A stretch of 64,000 nt of DNA, taken from the NCBI RefSeq assembly GCF_010868145.1, contig NZ_JAAGUY010000004.1, positions 57,481 to 121,480 on the forward strand, written 5' to 3'. Shown here in pieces: positions 27,998 through 36,822 of the stretch. Origin of the DNA: Nocardia cyriacigeorgica. Lineage in GTDB: Bacteria; Actinomycetota; Actinomycetes; Mycobacteriales; Mycobacteriaceae. The stretch's first letter is position 1; every line of letters begins with the position of its first letter. A program made the position numbers and the translations under genes. The notes beneath the pieces were generated by a model, which made no database searches, was not told the DNA's origin, and was given only the letters and a program-made list of their open reading frames with translations.

Positions 27998-29287
27998 ATG
28001 TCCGATTCCTCCCGATCCGGCCGATATCGCGGTTCCGTCCGATCACGCACATTCAGGGCGTTGGTAGTGCCCACCGCGGTGGCGTTGACCGGAGTGCTGC
28101 TCAGCGCATGCGGCGCCAGGGACGACGCCACCGCGGACGGCGCGAACGCCGTCTCCTGCGTCGACACCACCAAGGACTCGATCAAGATCGGTTCACTGCA
28201 TTCGCTGTCGGGCACCATGGCCATCAGCGAGGTCACCGTCGCCGATTCGACCAAGCTGGCCGTCGATCAGATCAATGCCGCAGGCGGTGTGCTCGGCAAG
28301 CGGATCGAGCTGGTCCTCGAGGACGGCGCGTCGGACCCGAAGACCTTCGCCGAGAAGGCGGAAAAGCTCATCAGTGCCGACTGTGTGGCTGCCGTTTTCG
28401 GCGGATGGACCTCATCGAGCCGCAAGGCGATGAAACCGAAGTTCGAGAGCCTGAATTCGCTGCTGTACTACCCCGTCCAATACGAGGGTCTGGAGGACAG
28501 CAAGAACATCTTCTACACCGGCGCCACCACCAATCAGCAGATCGTGCCCGCACTGGACTACCTGAAGCAGAAGGGCATCAAGTCGCTGTACCTGGTCGGC
28601 AGCGACTACGTGTTCCCACAGACAGCCAACCGCGAAATCAAGGCATACGCGGCGGCCAACGGCATCGAGATCAAGGGTGAGGATTACACCCCGCTGGGCT
28701 CCACTGATTTCTCCACAATCATCAACAAGGTGCGCACGGCCGACGCGGACGCGGTCTTCAACACCCTCAATGGTGATTCCAACGTCGCGTTCTTCCGCGA
28801 GTACACCAATGCGGGCTTGACCGCGGCCGGTATGCCGGTGGTTTCGGTTTCCATCGCCGAGGAGGAGGTGGCGGGTATCGGAGCGCAGAACATCGCGGGC
28901 CAGCTCACCGCCTGGAATTACTACCAAACCGTCGACACCCCACAGAACAAGGCCTTCGTCGACGCCTACAAAGCCGCCTTCGGCGCCGATAAGCCGACCT
29001 CCGACCCGATGGAAGCCGCCTACGCCTCGGTGTACCTGTGGAAGAACACCGTGGAGAAGGCGAATTCCTTCGCAGTAGCCGATATTCAGGCCGCTGCCGA
29101 CGGCGTGAGTTTCGAAGCTCCCGAAGGCCTGGTCACCATCGATGGCACCAACCACCACATCACCAAAACCGCCCGCATCGGCGAGATCCGCCCGGACGGT
29201 CTCATCTACACGGTGTGGGATTCCGGCCAACCCATCGAGCCCGACCCGTACCTCGACACCTACACCTGGGCCGAGGGCCTGAAGTAG
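27998..29287 (+). CDS. urtA: Urea ABC transporter substrate-binding lipoprotein
   Basis: 429 residues from ATG 27998 with AAGGG seven bases upstream. The signal peptide ends in the lipobox LLSAC, with the lipidated Cys at about 38. The mature protein is a Leu/Ile/Val-binding-type fold with the UrtA-typical stretches [29 protein letters not shown] and [12 protein letters not shown]. It captures urea outside the cell and hands it to UrtBC. It opens a five-gene transporter operon in the standard order. No urease genes are in view. Confidence 0.94.
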   Translation: MSDSSRSGRYRGSVRSRTFRALVVPTAVALTGVLLSACGARDDATADGANAVSCVDTTKDSIKIGSLHSLSGTMAISEVTVADSTKLAVDQINAAGGVLGKRIELVLEDGASDPKTFAEKAEKLISADCVAAVFGGWTSSSRKAMKPKFESLNSLLYYPVQYEGLEDSKNIFYTGATTNQQIVPALDYLKQKGIKSLYLVGSDYVFPQTANREIKAYAAANGIEIKGEDYTPLGSTDFSTIINKVRTADADAVFNTLNGDSNVAFFREYTNAGLTAAGMPVVSVSIAEEEVAGIGAQNIAGQLTAWNYYQTVDTPQNKAFVDAYKAAFGADKPTSDPMEAAYASVYLWKNTVEKANSFAVADIQAAADGVSFEAPEGLVTIDGTNHHITKTARIGEIRPDGLIYTVWDSGQPIEPDPYLDTYTWAEGLK

Positions 29288-29455
29288 ACCGACGGCGGCC
29301 GCGGCTGATGCCGACCGCCGCGGCGGTCCCGCGGGACATGGTTCGCGGCCTTGACCGCACCGATGTCCGAGCGGGAGGCAGCGACGCCTTCCGCGAGGAC
29401 CTTCGGGCGAACACATGAGGGGGCCGCGAACCCACCGATCAGATACGGAGTTTCG

Positions 29456-30340
29456 ATGGAAATCGTTGTAGGCCAGCTTTTCACCGGGCTGAGCCTCGGA
29501 TCGATCCTGTTGCTCGCCGCGCTGGGTCTCGCGCTGACCTTCGGTCAGATGGGCGTGATCAATATGGCGCACGGTGAGTTCATCATGGCCGGTTGCTACA
29601 CCACCTACGTTGTCCAGCAAGTATTTTCCTCGGCCGGGGTGTCGCTGCTGGTGTCATTGCTGGTCGGGTTCCTGGTCGGCGGCGCGTTGGGGGCGGCGCT
29701 GGAGATGGGGCTCATCCGCTGGATGTATCACCGCCCGTTGGACACCCTGCTGGTCACCTTCGGTGTCGGCCTGGTGTTGCAGCAGCTCGCCCGCGACATC
29801 TTCGGTGCGCCGGCCAAGAACGTGCTGGTGCCGGAATGGCTCAGCGGCGGTGTCACGATTCTGGACGCCGTTGTGCCCAAGACCAGGATCTTCATTCTGG
29901 TGCTCGCGGTCGTCGCGGTGACGGCGCTGGCGATCGTTGTGAAGACGACGCCGCTCGGTCGCCGCATTCGCGCAGTGGTGCAGAACCGCGATCTCGCCGA
30001 AACAAGCGGAGTGTCCTCGCGTTTCACTGATATCAGCACCTTCTTCATCGGATCCGGTCTGGCCGGTGTCGCCGGTGTGGCGCTGACATTGATCGGTTCG
30101 ACCAGCCCAACCATCGGCCAGAGCTATCTGATCGATGCGTTCCTGGTGGTGGTGATCGGCGGGCTCGGACAGATCAAGGGCACGGTGATCGCGGCGTTCG
30201 CGCTCGGCCTGCTCAATTCCTTCATCGAATACTCGACGACAGCCTCGATCGCGAAAGTGATCGTCTTCGTGATCATCGTGATCTTCCTGCAGGTCCGTCC
30301 GCAGGGCCTGTTCATGGTCCGGACAAGGAGTTTGGCATGA
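29456..30340 (+). CDS. urtB: Urea ABC transporter permease UrtB
   Basis: 294 residues from ATG 29456 with GGAG five bases upstream; a longer in-frame frame upstream is not protein-like. The protein has about eight membrane helices in the LivH pattern, with conserved LGLALTFGQMGVINMAHGEFIM near the N-terminus (shown here in part by LALTFGQMGVINMAHGE). The stop overlaps the start of urtC (ATGA), indicating translational coupling. A 168-base gap after urtA contains nothing clear. Confidence 0.94.
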   Translation: MEIVVGQLFTGLSLGSILLLAALGLALTFGQMGVINMAHGEFIMAGCYTTYVVQQVFSSAGVSLLVSLLVGFLVGGALGAALEMGLIRWMYHRPLDTLLVTFGVGLVLQQLARDIFGAPAKNVLVPEWLSGGVTILDAVVPKTRIFILVLAVVAVTALAIVVKTTPLGRRIRAVVQNRDLAETSGVSSRFTDISTFFIGSGLAGVAGVALTLIGSTSPTIGQSYLIDAFLVVVIGGLGQIKGTVIAAFALGLLNSFIEYSTTASIAKVIVFVIIVIFLQVRPQGLFMVRTRSLA

Positions 30341-31491
30341 CCACGTCGACACCTCGGTGGTTCGCGAATTCCTCGGTGCGCGTGTGGGGCGGTTTCGCCA
30401 TTGCCGCGATCCTGCTGTTCGCCGTGGCGCCGGCGGTGCTCAGCGATTTCCGGCTGAACCTGCTCGCGAAGTTCCTGTGCTTCGCCATCGTGGCGGCAGG
30501 CATCGGATTGGCCTGGGGGCGGGGCGGAATGCTCACCCTCGGTCAGGGTGTGTTCTTCGGCCTCGGCGCCTACATCATGGCGATGCATCTGCAGATGGCG
30601 GACGCGGCGCGGCTGGGAAACGATGTTCCCGACTTCATGGATATCGCGGGCATCCGCGAACTACCCACGTACTGGCAGCCTTTCGCGTCGGCGCCGGTGG
30701 CGATCATCGCGATCGTTGTTCTGCCCGCACTGGTCGCGGCGGTGCTCGGCTATGGGGTGTTCAAGCGGCGGGTCAAGGGCGCGTATTTCGCGATCTTGAG
30801 TCAGGCGCTGGCCGCGGCGCTGGCTATTCTGCTGACCGGTCAGCAGACCATCGGCGGATTCACCGGGCTCTCGGATTTCCGGGCCTTCTTCGGATTCAAG
30901 CTGACCGATCCGGTCAACCGCCACACGCTGTTCTTCATTGCGGCGGGCACTCTGCTCGCGGTGGTCGCGGTGGTGCGTCAGCTCATGTACAGCCGGTATG
31001 GGGAGCTGCTGGTCGCGGTGCGTGACCAGGAGGAACGGGTGCGTTTCCTGGGGTACGACCCGGCCAACGTCAAGATCGTGGCCTATGTGGTCGCCGCGTT
31101 CTTCGCGGGAATCGCCGGTGCGTTGTTCACCCCGATCGTCGGCATCATCTCCCCCGCCGATATCGGTGTCGTTCCCTCGATCGCCTTCCTGATCGGCGTG
31201 GCCATCGGCGGCCGAACCACCCTGCTCGGGCCGGTACTCGGCGCGATCGGCGTGGCATGGGCGCAGACCGCGCTATCGGAGCAGTTCCCGTCGGGTTGGA
31301 CCTACCTGCAGGGTGTGCTGTTCATCGTTGTCGTCGGGTTCGTGCCCGCCGGGCTGGCCGGATTGTGGCCGATGCTGCGTCGGTTCGTTCGCGAGCGCAC
31401 GTCGATACGCGACGACAGCGCGCCACCGCCACCCGATCTACCGGCGCAACCGTTGCCGGTGCGCACCGCAGAGAAGGTGGAATCGCGATGA
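30337..31491 (+). CDS. urtC: Urea ABC transporter permease UrtC
   Basis: 384 residues, LivM-type permease with about nine membrane helices. GLAWGRGGMLTLGQGVFFGLG is the N-terminal signature region (present here as GRGGMLTLGQGVFFGLG), and the permease EAA-like loop DQEERVRFLGYD is intact. The C-terminal about 40 residues form a polar, proline-rich tail. It overlaps urtB by four bases and urtD by four bases, so the three are tightly coupled. Confidence 0.93.
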   Translation: MTTSTPRWFANSSVRVWGGFAIAAILLFAVAPAVLSDFRLNLLAKFLCFAIVAAGIGLAWGRGGMLTLGQGVFFGLGAYIMAMHLQMADAARLGNDVPDFMDIAGIRELPTYWQPFASAPVAIIAIVVLPALVAAVLGYGVFKRRVKGAYFAILSQALAAALAILLTGQQTIGGFTGLSDFRAFFGFKLTDPVNRHTLFFIAAGTLLAVVAVVRQLMYSRYGELLVAVRDQEERVRFLGYDPANVKIVAYVVAAFFAGIAGALFTPIVGIISPADIGVVPSIAFLIGVAIGGRTTLLGPVLGAIGVAWAQTALSEQFPSGWTYLQGVLFIVVVGFVPAGLAGLWPMLRRFVRERTSIRDDSAPPPPDLPAQPLPVRTAEKVESR

Positions 31492-32309
31492 TCGAGCACG
31501 AACCGAAGCGCGGCGGCAATGCGGGCATGTCGAGCGAATATCTCGAAGTTCGCGGCCTTTCGGTGAGCTTCGACGGCTTCAAGGCCGTCACCGATGTCGA
31601 CCTGACCGTCCTACAGGGCGATCTGCGATTCCTCATCGGCCCGAACGGCGCCGGAAAGACGACCCTGATCGACGCCATCACCGGCCTCACCTCCGCGACC
31701 GGATCGGCGCAGAAATCGGGCGTCGAACTGCTGGGTAAGAAGGTGCACCAGATCGCCAGGCTCGGCGTCGGGCGCACATTCCAGACCGCGAGCGTCTTCG
31801 AGCAGTTGAGTGTGGTGCAAAATCTCGATATCGCGGCCGGCGCCGGACGTTCCGCGCTGACATTGCTGCGGCGGCGCACATCGGTGCTGCCGAGCATCGA
31901 GGAGGCGCTGGAGATCACCGGCCTCAGCGCCCTGCGCGACGAGCCAGCGGGCGTTCTCGCGCACGGTCAGAAGCAGTGGCTCGAGATCGGCATGCTGCTG
32001 GTGCAGAACGCCTCGGTGCTCCTGCTGGACGAACCGGTCGCGGGCATGAGCGCGGAGGAACGCGAGCAGACCGGAAACCTGCTGCACCGCATCGGTGGTG
32101 AACGTGTCGTCGTGGTGGTCGAGCACGATATGGACTTCATGCGCTCGTTCGCCACCTCGGTGACGGTGCTCGCCGGCGGGCGGGTGTTGAGCGAAGGCAC
32201 CGTGGAGCAGGTGCAGGCAGATCCGAAGGTGCAGGAGGTCTACCTCGGCACCACCGCGACCGCCGCCGAATCGAACGACGAGGAGAGCGCCGATGCTCGA
32301 ATTAGCTGA
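31488..32309 (+). CDS. urtD: Urea ABC transporter ATP-binding protein UrtD
   Basis: 273 residues from the ATG that overlaps the urtC stop (ATGA). Walker A is GPNGAGKT, the signature is the UrtD-typical LAHGQKQWLEIG, Walker B is VLLLDEP, and the H-loop is VVVVEHDMDF. It energises the UrtBC channel together with UrtE. The N-terminal about 15 residues are a variable basic leader. The 3' end overlaps urtE by 17 bases. Confidence 0.94.
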   Translation: MIEHEPKRGGNAGMSSEYLEVRGLSVSFDGFKAVTDVDLTVLQGDLRFLIGPNGAGKTTLIDAITGLTSATGSAQKSGVELLGKKVHQIARLGVGRTFQTASVFEQLSVVQNLDIAAGAGRSALTLLRRRTSVLPSIEEALEITGLSALRDEPAGVLAHGQKQWLEIGMLLVQNASVLLLDEPVAGMSAEEREQTGNLLHRIGGERVVVVVEHDMDFMRSFATSVTVLAGGRVLSEGTVEQVQADPKVQEVYLGTTATAAESNDEESADARIS

Positions 32310-32985
32310 TGTCCATTCCGGTTACGGACGCACCGAGGTGATCCACGGCGCCTCACTGACGGTGCCCGACGACAGCGTCGTCGCCATTATGGGACATAAC
32401 GGCGCGGGGAAGACGACGCTGCTTCGCACCGCAGTCGGGCTGCTGACCAGCAAATCCGGCACCATCACGTTCAATGATGAGGTGATCACCACACTCTCCC
32501 CGTCGCGACGGGTGCGTCGCGGGATCGCCTATGTCCCGCAGGGGCAGCAGAGTTTTCCACAACTGACCACAATGGAGAACCTTCAGGTCGTGGCCGACGG
32601 GCGCAAGCGCGGCAAGGCGCTGATCGACGAATCACTCGATCTGTTCCCCGCGCTGCGGGAGCTGCTCACTCGCAAAGCAGGCCTGCTGTCGGGCGGGCAA
32701 CGTCAGCAGCTCGCCATCGCAAGGGCGCTGATCACCGAACCGAAGCTGCTCATCCTTGACGAGCCGACCGAGGGCATCCAGCCGTCGGTGGTCGCGGAGA
32801 TCGAACGCACCATCATCGACCTGACCAGGCGCGGCGGGTTGAGTGTGCTGCTGGTCGAGCAGCACATCGGGTTCGCTCTGCAAGCGGCACAACGCTATTA
32901 CGTGCTGCAATCGGGCCGGATCACCTCCTCCGGCGAGGGTGGCGCGGGCGCCGAGAGCGTCGTCCGTTCGGCGATGGCGATCTGA
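32293..32985 (+). CDS. urtE: Urea ABC transporter ATP-binding protein UrtE
   Basis: 230 residues, LivF-type ATPase. Walker A is GHNGAGKT, the signature LLSGGQRQQLAIARAL, Walker B LLILDEPTEGIQPS and the H-loop VLLVEQHIGFA. It is of normal length and completes the urtABCDE set. The start lies inside the end of urtD. The regulator gene begins six bases after its stop. Confidence 0.94.
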   Translation: MLELADVHSGYGRTEVIHGASLTVPDDSVVAIMGHNGAGKTTLLRTAVGLLTSKSGTITFNDEVITTLSPSRRVRRGIAYVPQGQQSFPQLTTMENLQVVADGRKRGKALIDESLDLFPALRELLTRKAGLLSGGQRQQLAIARALITEPKLLILDEPTEGIQPSVVAEIERTIIDLTRRGGLSVLLVEQHIGFALQAAQRYYVLQSGRITSSGEGGAGAESVVRSAMAI

Positions 32986-32991
32986 GCCGCC

Positions 32992-33681
32992 GTGACGCGA
33001 CAGGGGCGGGTCCCGCTGAGTGCGCAGGTGTATGAGGCGGTACGGCGTGATTTGGCGGAGGGCGCGCTGGTCTCGACCGAACGGCTGGGCGAGGAACGCC
33101 TCGCGGACAGTTACGGGGTGTCACGTACCCCGGTGCGCGAGGCACTCGCGCGGCTGCTCGCCGACGGGCTGGTGGAGCGGCGCACCGACGGGCTGTATCC
33201 GTTCCGGCCGCGCCTGGAGGAACTCGATCAGCTCTATGAGCTCCGCAATGTGCTGGAATCCAGGGGCATTCACCGGGCGCTCGGGGAACCGACACACGAT
33301 CTGGACATGGTCCGCGCCGAGCTCGATATCTGGCGCCGGCTGGCCGAGAACCCGCCCGAACCCGGCCCTTCACTCATCGCGGCCGACGACCAGTTCCATA
33401 CGATGCTGCTGCGTTCGGCAGGCAATGCGGCCCTCGCCGACGCGCTCGTCTCGGTGCAGGTCCGGGTCCGTCCGGTCCGGACCATGGATATGCCGACGCC
33501 CGACCGGATCGCCGCGATGACAGCCGAGCACATCGCCATCGCCGAACAGCTCCTTGCCGGTGATCGCGCGGCAGCCCTTGATACGTTGACCACACATATC
33601 GATTCGTCCCGGTCTCATGTCATCGCGCGGGCCAAAGCCGCTCTGCATCTGACCAGGTTGGCCCAGGTGGTGCGCGACTGA
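32992..33681 (+). CDS. GntR-family regulator (FadR/FCD type)
   Basis: 229 residues from GTG. An N-terminal winged helix (LAEGALVSTERLGEERLADSYGVSRTPVREALARLLADGLVERR) leads to an all-helical FCD ligand domain with the metal-type histidine pattern (DDQFH, EHIAI). It is the last gene of the urea transport operon, six bases after urtE, so it is probably made with the transporter and may control it or urea-derived nitrogen use. FCD proteins often bind carboxylates, so a different ligand is possible. Confidence 0.87.
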   Translation: MTRQGRVPLSAQVYEAVRRDLAEGALVSTERLGEERLADSYGVSRTPVREALARLLADGLVERRTDGLYPFRPRLEELDQLYELRNVLESRGIHRALGEPTHDLDMVRAELDIWRRLAENPPEPGPSLIAADDQFHTMLLRSAGNAALADALVSVQVRVRPVRTMDMPTPDRIAAMTAEHIAIAEQLLAGDRAAALDTLTTHIDSSRSHVIARAKAALHLTRLAQVVRD

Positions 33682-33718
33682 TGGGCTGCGAGTGCGCCGA
33701 GGGCACCGGTAGCGAGGA

Positions 33719-34657
33719 TCAGCATCCGGCCTGAAATGGCCAGCATTCCGTCGAAGTCCGCGGTGACGCCGCCTGGTCGGTCGAAGGCGGTGACGATATG
33801 TCCGCCCGATTCTGCGGCGGCGCGGTTGCCACGGAGGTCGTGGTGGCAGTCGGTTCGACGTCGGTTCGGTCGGTGAGCATCGCACGCACGATGACGCCGA
33901 GCACCACCAGCGTCCCGAGCACGGCGGCGGTGAACACCACCCACGCGGCAGCGGTCTGCCTGCCGCTGGCTTCCGGTTTCCGGTCCACAGGGGGTGCGGT
34001 GCGCGCCGGTATCGGCTTGGGTTTCGGGGCGGCGACGTCGAAGCCCGCGGTGAGCAGTTCGTCGCGCGTCGGGCAAAGATCAGCACCCGAGGATCGAGTC
34101 AGCGCCGAGGCCGCCGCCAGCACTCGATCCGCGGTCCAGGTGCGGGGAGCAGCGGCGAAATTCTCCAGGTAGATCCGGAACTCGGTGGTGTCGGAAGTAT
34201 TTGCGACCACTACGTCCAGGCCGGGACGCAGGGTGGTGCGCGCGGGCCGAACGACCGCACCGCGGAACGGTACAAGCACCACGGCGCCGCAGAGGTGGCC
34301 TGGATCTTGCAGCGAGCGTTCCAGCGCCGACTTCACCTCGTGCACCGCGTTTTCCAGCTGGTCGGAGACGCTGCCCCCGTCGGGTTGGTCGAGGTCGACG
34401 GGCTGGGAGCTGATGGTCCACGGCCCGCCGGTGCCGACCTCGAGAATGCCGCTCTGCCTGCGCCGGAACCCGCGGGCCTCGAGCACGGTGACCCCGCGCG
34501 GCGTCCAGACGACCGCGTCCACCTGTCGCTTCCCGCGTTCGGCGCCCACCCGTAGATCGATCATCGCCAGACCGGTGGTCGGGAGCCTACGCAGGCATTC
34601 GACGAATTCCCGTTCGGGCGCGGAGAGTTCCGCACCCGTCTCGATCTTCACCAGCAT
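33719..34657 (-). CDS. NERD-domain-like protein with a C-terminal membrane anchor
   Basis: 312 residues. The segment about 33-63 (IDLRVGAERGKRQVDAVV, then TPRGVTVLEARGF) matches the core of nuclease-related (NERD) domains, where D47 and E60 would be active-site positions, but the usual ExK reads EAR here. One membrane helix follows at about 236-261, then a Ser/Thr/Pro-rich tail ending in two cysteines. The domain is therefore predicted cytoplasmic with a short outer tail, or the reverse. No partner genes suggest a defence system. Function is unknown; nuclease activity is doubtful with the Lys-to-Arg change. Confidence 0.65.
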   Translation of the reverse strand: MLVKIETGAELSAPEREFVECLRRLPTTGLAMIDLRVGAERGKRQVDAVVWTPRGVTVLEARGFRRRQSGILEVGTGGPWTISSQPVDLDQPDGGSVSDQLENAVHEVKSALERSLQDPGHLCGAVVLVPFRGAVVRPARTTLRPGLDVVVANTSDTTEFRIYLENFAAAPRTWTADRVLAAASALTRSSGADLCPTRDELLTAGFDVAAPKPKPIPARTAPPVDRKPEASGRQTAAAWVVFTAAVLGTLVVLGVIVRAMLTDRTDVEPTATTTSVATAPPQNRADISSPPSTDQAASPRTSTECWPFQAGC

Positions 34658-34763
34658 CGTGCAGTACCCCTGACGCGCGTCCCGATCCAGTCACCGCCAT
34701 GCCCCACTCGAGTAGATAATGACGCGCAACCGCCGCCAACACCACCCCAACGGGATACGACGG

Positions 34764-34826
34764 CCGCGAGTGGCACCTCAGCGCGGGGCGTTTTCGCAGT
34801 TCGCCGCGGCCAGGTGCCACTCGCGG
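34764..34826. repeat. 63-bp palindromic element with perfect 15-bp arms
   Basis: CCGCGAGTGGCACCT (34764-34778) and AGGTGCCACTCGCGG (34812-34826) are exact reverse complements around a 33-base GC-rich centre. It begins five bases after the stop of the VOC gene, so it can act as its terminator, but the size and symmetry also fit a dispersed palindromic repeat. A related GGTGCCACTCG occurs near 23427. Confidence 0.6.
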
Positions 34827-34830
34827 GCGG

Positions 34831-35208
34831 TCAGACCCACTGGACGAGTTGGAAGATGATGCCGTTGGGGTCGGCCATCTGGAAATAGCGTTCGCCCCAC
34901 TCCTCGGTCTCGATCGGGGTGACGATCGGGACGCCTTCGGACTGTACGCGGGCGTACTCCGCGTCGATGTCCTCGACGACGAACGCGACGAGCAGTCCAT
35001 CGCCCGCGCTTCCCGCCGCGCTGGCCGGTTTGAAGCTCTTCAAACCGGTGCGCAGAAAGACGATGTTCATACCCGCGTCAGGGTGGGCCAGGGAGACGAA
35101 TCCGTCGGCCGACATCTGCTCGGCGAACCCGAGGTGGTCGATGACGAACTTCGCCGAGGCCTGCGGATCGGCGACATTGAGCGAGATGACGGAATCGGTG
35201 ATACGCAT
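34831..35208 (-). CDS. VOC-superfamily (glyoxalase/bleomycin-resistance-like) protein
   Basis: 125 residues, one VOC module. It opens MRITDSVISLNVADPQAS and ends YFQMADPNGIIFQLVQWV, the usual paired beta-alpha-beta layout with a glutamine in the metal-ligand position near the end. VOC proteins bind metals or small molecules; members paired with TetR genes often handle reactive compounds or antibiotics. ATG 35208 has GAAGGAG five bases upstream. It is divergent from a TetR gene with a 31-bp operator between, so TetR repression is likely. Confidence 0.85.
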   Translation of the reverse strand: MRITDSVISLNVADPQASAKFVIDHLGFAEQMSADGFVSLAHPDAGMNIVFLRTGLKSFKPASAAGSAGDGLLVAFVVEDIDAEYARVQSEGVPIVTPIETEEWGERYFQMADPNGIIFQLVQWV

Positions 35209-35231
35209 GCGTGCTCCTTCGGTTGCGTTTC

Positions 35232-35262
35232 TCTCTACTAAGTACGTTATACTTTGTAGAGA
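35232..35262. promoter_or_regulatory. 31-bp TetR operator between VOC and tetR
   Basis: Left half TCTCTACTAAGTACG and right half TATACTTTGTAGAGA are symmetric at 12 of 15 positions about a central T. It lies 24 bases upstream of the VOC start and 51 bases upstream of tetR, and includes TATACT, a possible -10 element. This is a textbook TetR arrangement. Confidence 0.7.
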
Positions 35263-35312
35263 AATTTCCAGCAAGGCGCACTGTGATGTAAGCCACTCAC
35301 ATTGGAGGCGGG

Positions 35313-36077
35313 ATGGCGGGACCGAAAGAGCGCAGCAGCGCGGGAGATACCGCGCGAACGCTGGAGTTGCTGTGGCGGGTCCCCAGCGCATCCGGTCGCG
35401 GACCCAAACAGCGCAGCAGCGTCGACGCAGTGGTCGCGGCGGCCATCGAAATCGCGGACACCGACGGGATCGGCGCGGTCACCATGCGCGCGGTCGCCAC
35501 CCATCTCGGGCTCACCCCCATGGCGACCTACACCTATGTGCCCGGCAAAGCAGAGTTGATCGATCTGATGCTCGACGCCGTCTACCTGGCCATGCCGCGC
35601 GCCGACCTGAGCGGACTGCCGTGGCGGGAGCGCGTCGCCGCCATCGCGGCAGTGAACCGCACCATGCTGACCGAGCATCCATGGGTGGCCTACATCCCGA
35701 CCACCCGCCCTCCACTGGGCCCCGGCCAGACCGCCAAATACGACCACGAGCTACGGGCCTTCGATGGGCTCGGTCTCGACGACGTCCAGATGGACGCCGC
35801 CCTGACCTACCTGCTCGGCTTCGTCACCTCGGTCGCGCGCATCGCGAGCGACACCGCCCGCGCCGCCGCCGACAGCTCCCGATCCGATACCGAATGGTGG
35901 GAACGGACGGCACCACTGCTCGATACCCTCATCGACCCCGAGCGATATCCGCTGGCCACACGCGTCGGAGCTGCGGCGGGACAGGCACACGATGCCGCCT
36001 ACAGCGCGGATCATGCGTATGAGTTCGGATTGGCGCGAGTGCTCGACGGCCTTGGTGCGCTGATCGAATGCCGCTGA
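35313..36077 (+). CDS. TetR-family transcriptional regulator
   Basis: 254 residues, longer than usual because of an about 30-residue N-terminal extension. The helix-turn-helix is at about 36-85 (AAIEIADTDGIGAVTMRAVATHLGLTPMATYTYVPGKAEL). The C-terminal domain resembles the TetR class with drug-type ligands. It is transcribed divergently from the VOC gene across a 31-bp palindrome, so it most likely controls both. Ligand unknown. Confidence 0.88.
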   Translation: MAGPKERSSAGDTARTLELLWRVPSASGRGPKQRSSVDAVVAAAIEIADTDGIGAVTMRAVATHLGLTPMATYTYVPGKAELIDLMLDAVYLAMPRADLSGLPWRERVAAIAAVNRTMLTEHPWVAYIPTTRPPLGPGQTAKYDHELRAFDGLGLDDVQMDAALTYLLGFVTSVARIASDTARAAADSSRSDTEWWERTAPLLDTLIDPERYPLATRVGAAAGQAHDAAYSADHAYEFGLARVLDGLGALIECR

Positions 36078-36128
36078 CAAGTCGCGGCATTCACCGGCTG
36101 TCGCCGGGGACGACCGCGCAGCGAGCGG

Positions 36129-36674
36129 CTACATCTGATCGCGTTGGATACGCAAGGCGGTGATCGTCGACGCCAGACCCTCGTATTGGTTTGTCAGCAG
36201 GACGATTTCGATGAGATGGCGGTCGTCGTAGTAGGTGGACAGACGTTCCCATGCTGTGTCGTCGATGTCGCGGGTGGCGACCAGTTGATCGACGACGGTG
36301 AGCAGAGCGCGGTGCTTGTCGGACCATCCATCCGCGTCCGGACCGGTGCGCACCCGATCCAGGATCTCCGCGGTGACGCCCGCGCGTTTGCCGAGCTTGA
36401 TGTGATGGTCCATCTCGTAGTCGCACTCGCGCAGATGAGCCACCCGAAGGATGACGAGTTCGGACTCGTGCCTGGTCAGCTTGCCGCCGGGCATGAGCTT
36501 GCCGGAGTAGTGCAACCAGCCCCTGAACAGTCCGCCGGTGCGGCCGAGCGTGCTGAACAGGTGCGCATCGGCCGTCCCCGCCGCCCGCGAGAGCACCTGC
36601 CACACCGCCCAGTTGATCGGTCCCAGCTGACGCATTCGTCCCGGGGAAACACGTGGTTGCGACGTCGAAACCAT
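36129..36674 (-). CDS. Carboxymuconolactone decarboxylase-family (AhpD-like) protein
   Basis: 181 residues from the ATG at 36674; the in-frame extension looks non-coding. The CMD core ESELVILRVAHLRECDYEMDHH carries the family's conserved Glu, a single Cys and a His, but only one cysteine of the AhpD CxxC pair, so peroxidase-linked thiol chemistry of the AhpD type is unlikely. A second conserved region (LIEIVLLTNQYEGLASTITAL) follows. Substrate unknown. It converges with the TetR gene at 35313. Confidence 0.8.
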   Translation of the reverse strand: MVSTSQPRVSPGRMRQLGPINWAVWQVLSRAAGTADAHLFSTLGRTGGLFRGWLHYSGKLMPGGKLTRHESELVILRVAHLRECDYEMDHHIKLGKRAGVTAEILDRVRTGPDADGWSDKHRALLTVVDQLVATRDIDDTAWERLSTYYDDRHLIEIVLLTNQYEGLASTITALRIQRDQM

Positions 36675-36822
36675 CCTGCTCGCCTCTTTCGCGAAATGGG
36701 CGTGCCTTGTCGCGGTATCGGCACGACCGGGCACGCTGGCCGTGGCCGAGCCTACCCGTGCCGGGTGAAACACTCCGGTGTCGTCCGGCGCGCACGTGGC
36801 GTGCCGGACGACACCGGATTAC

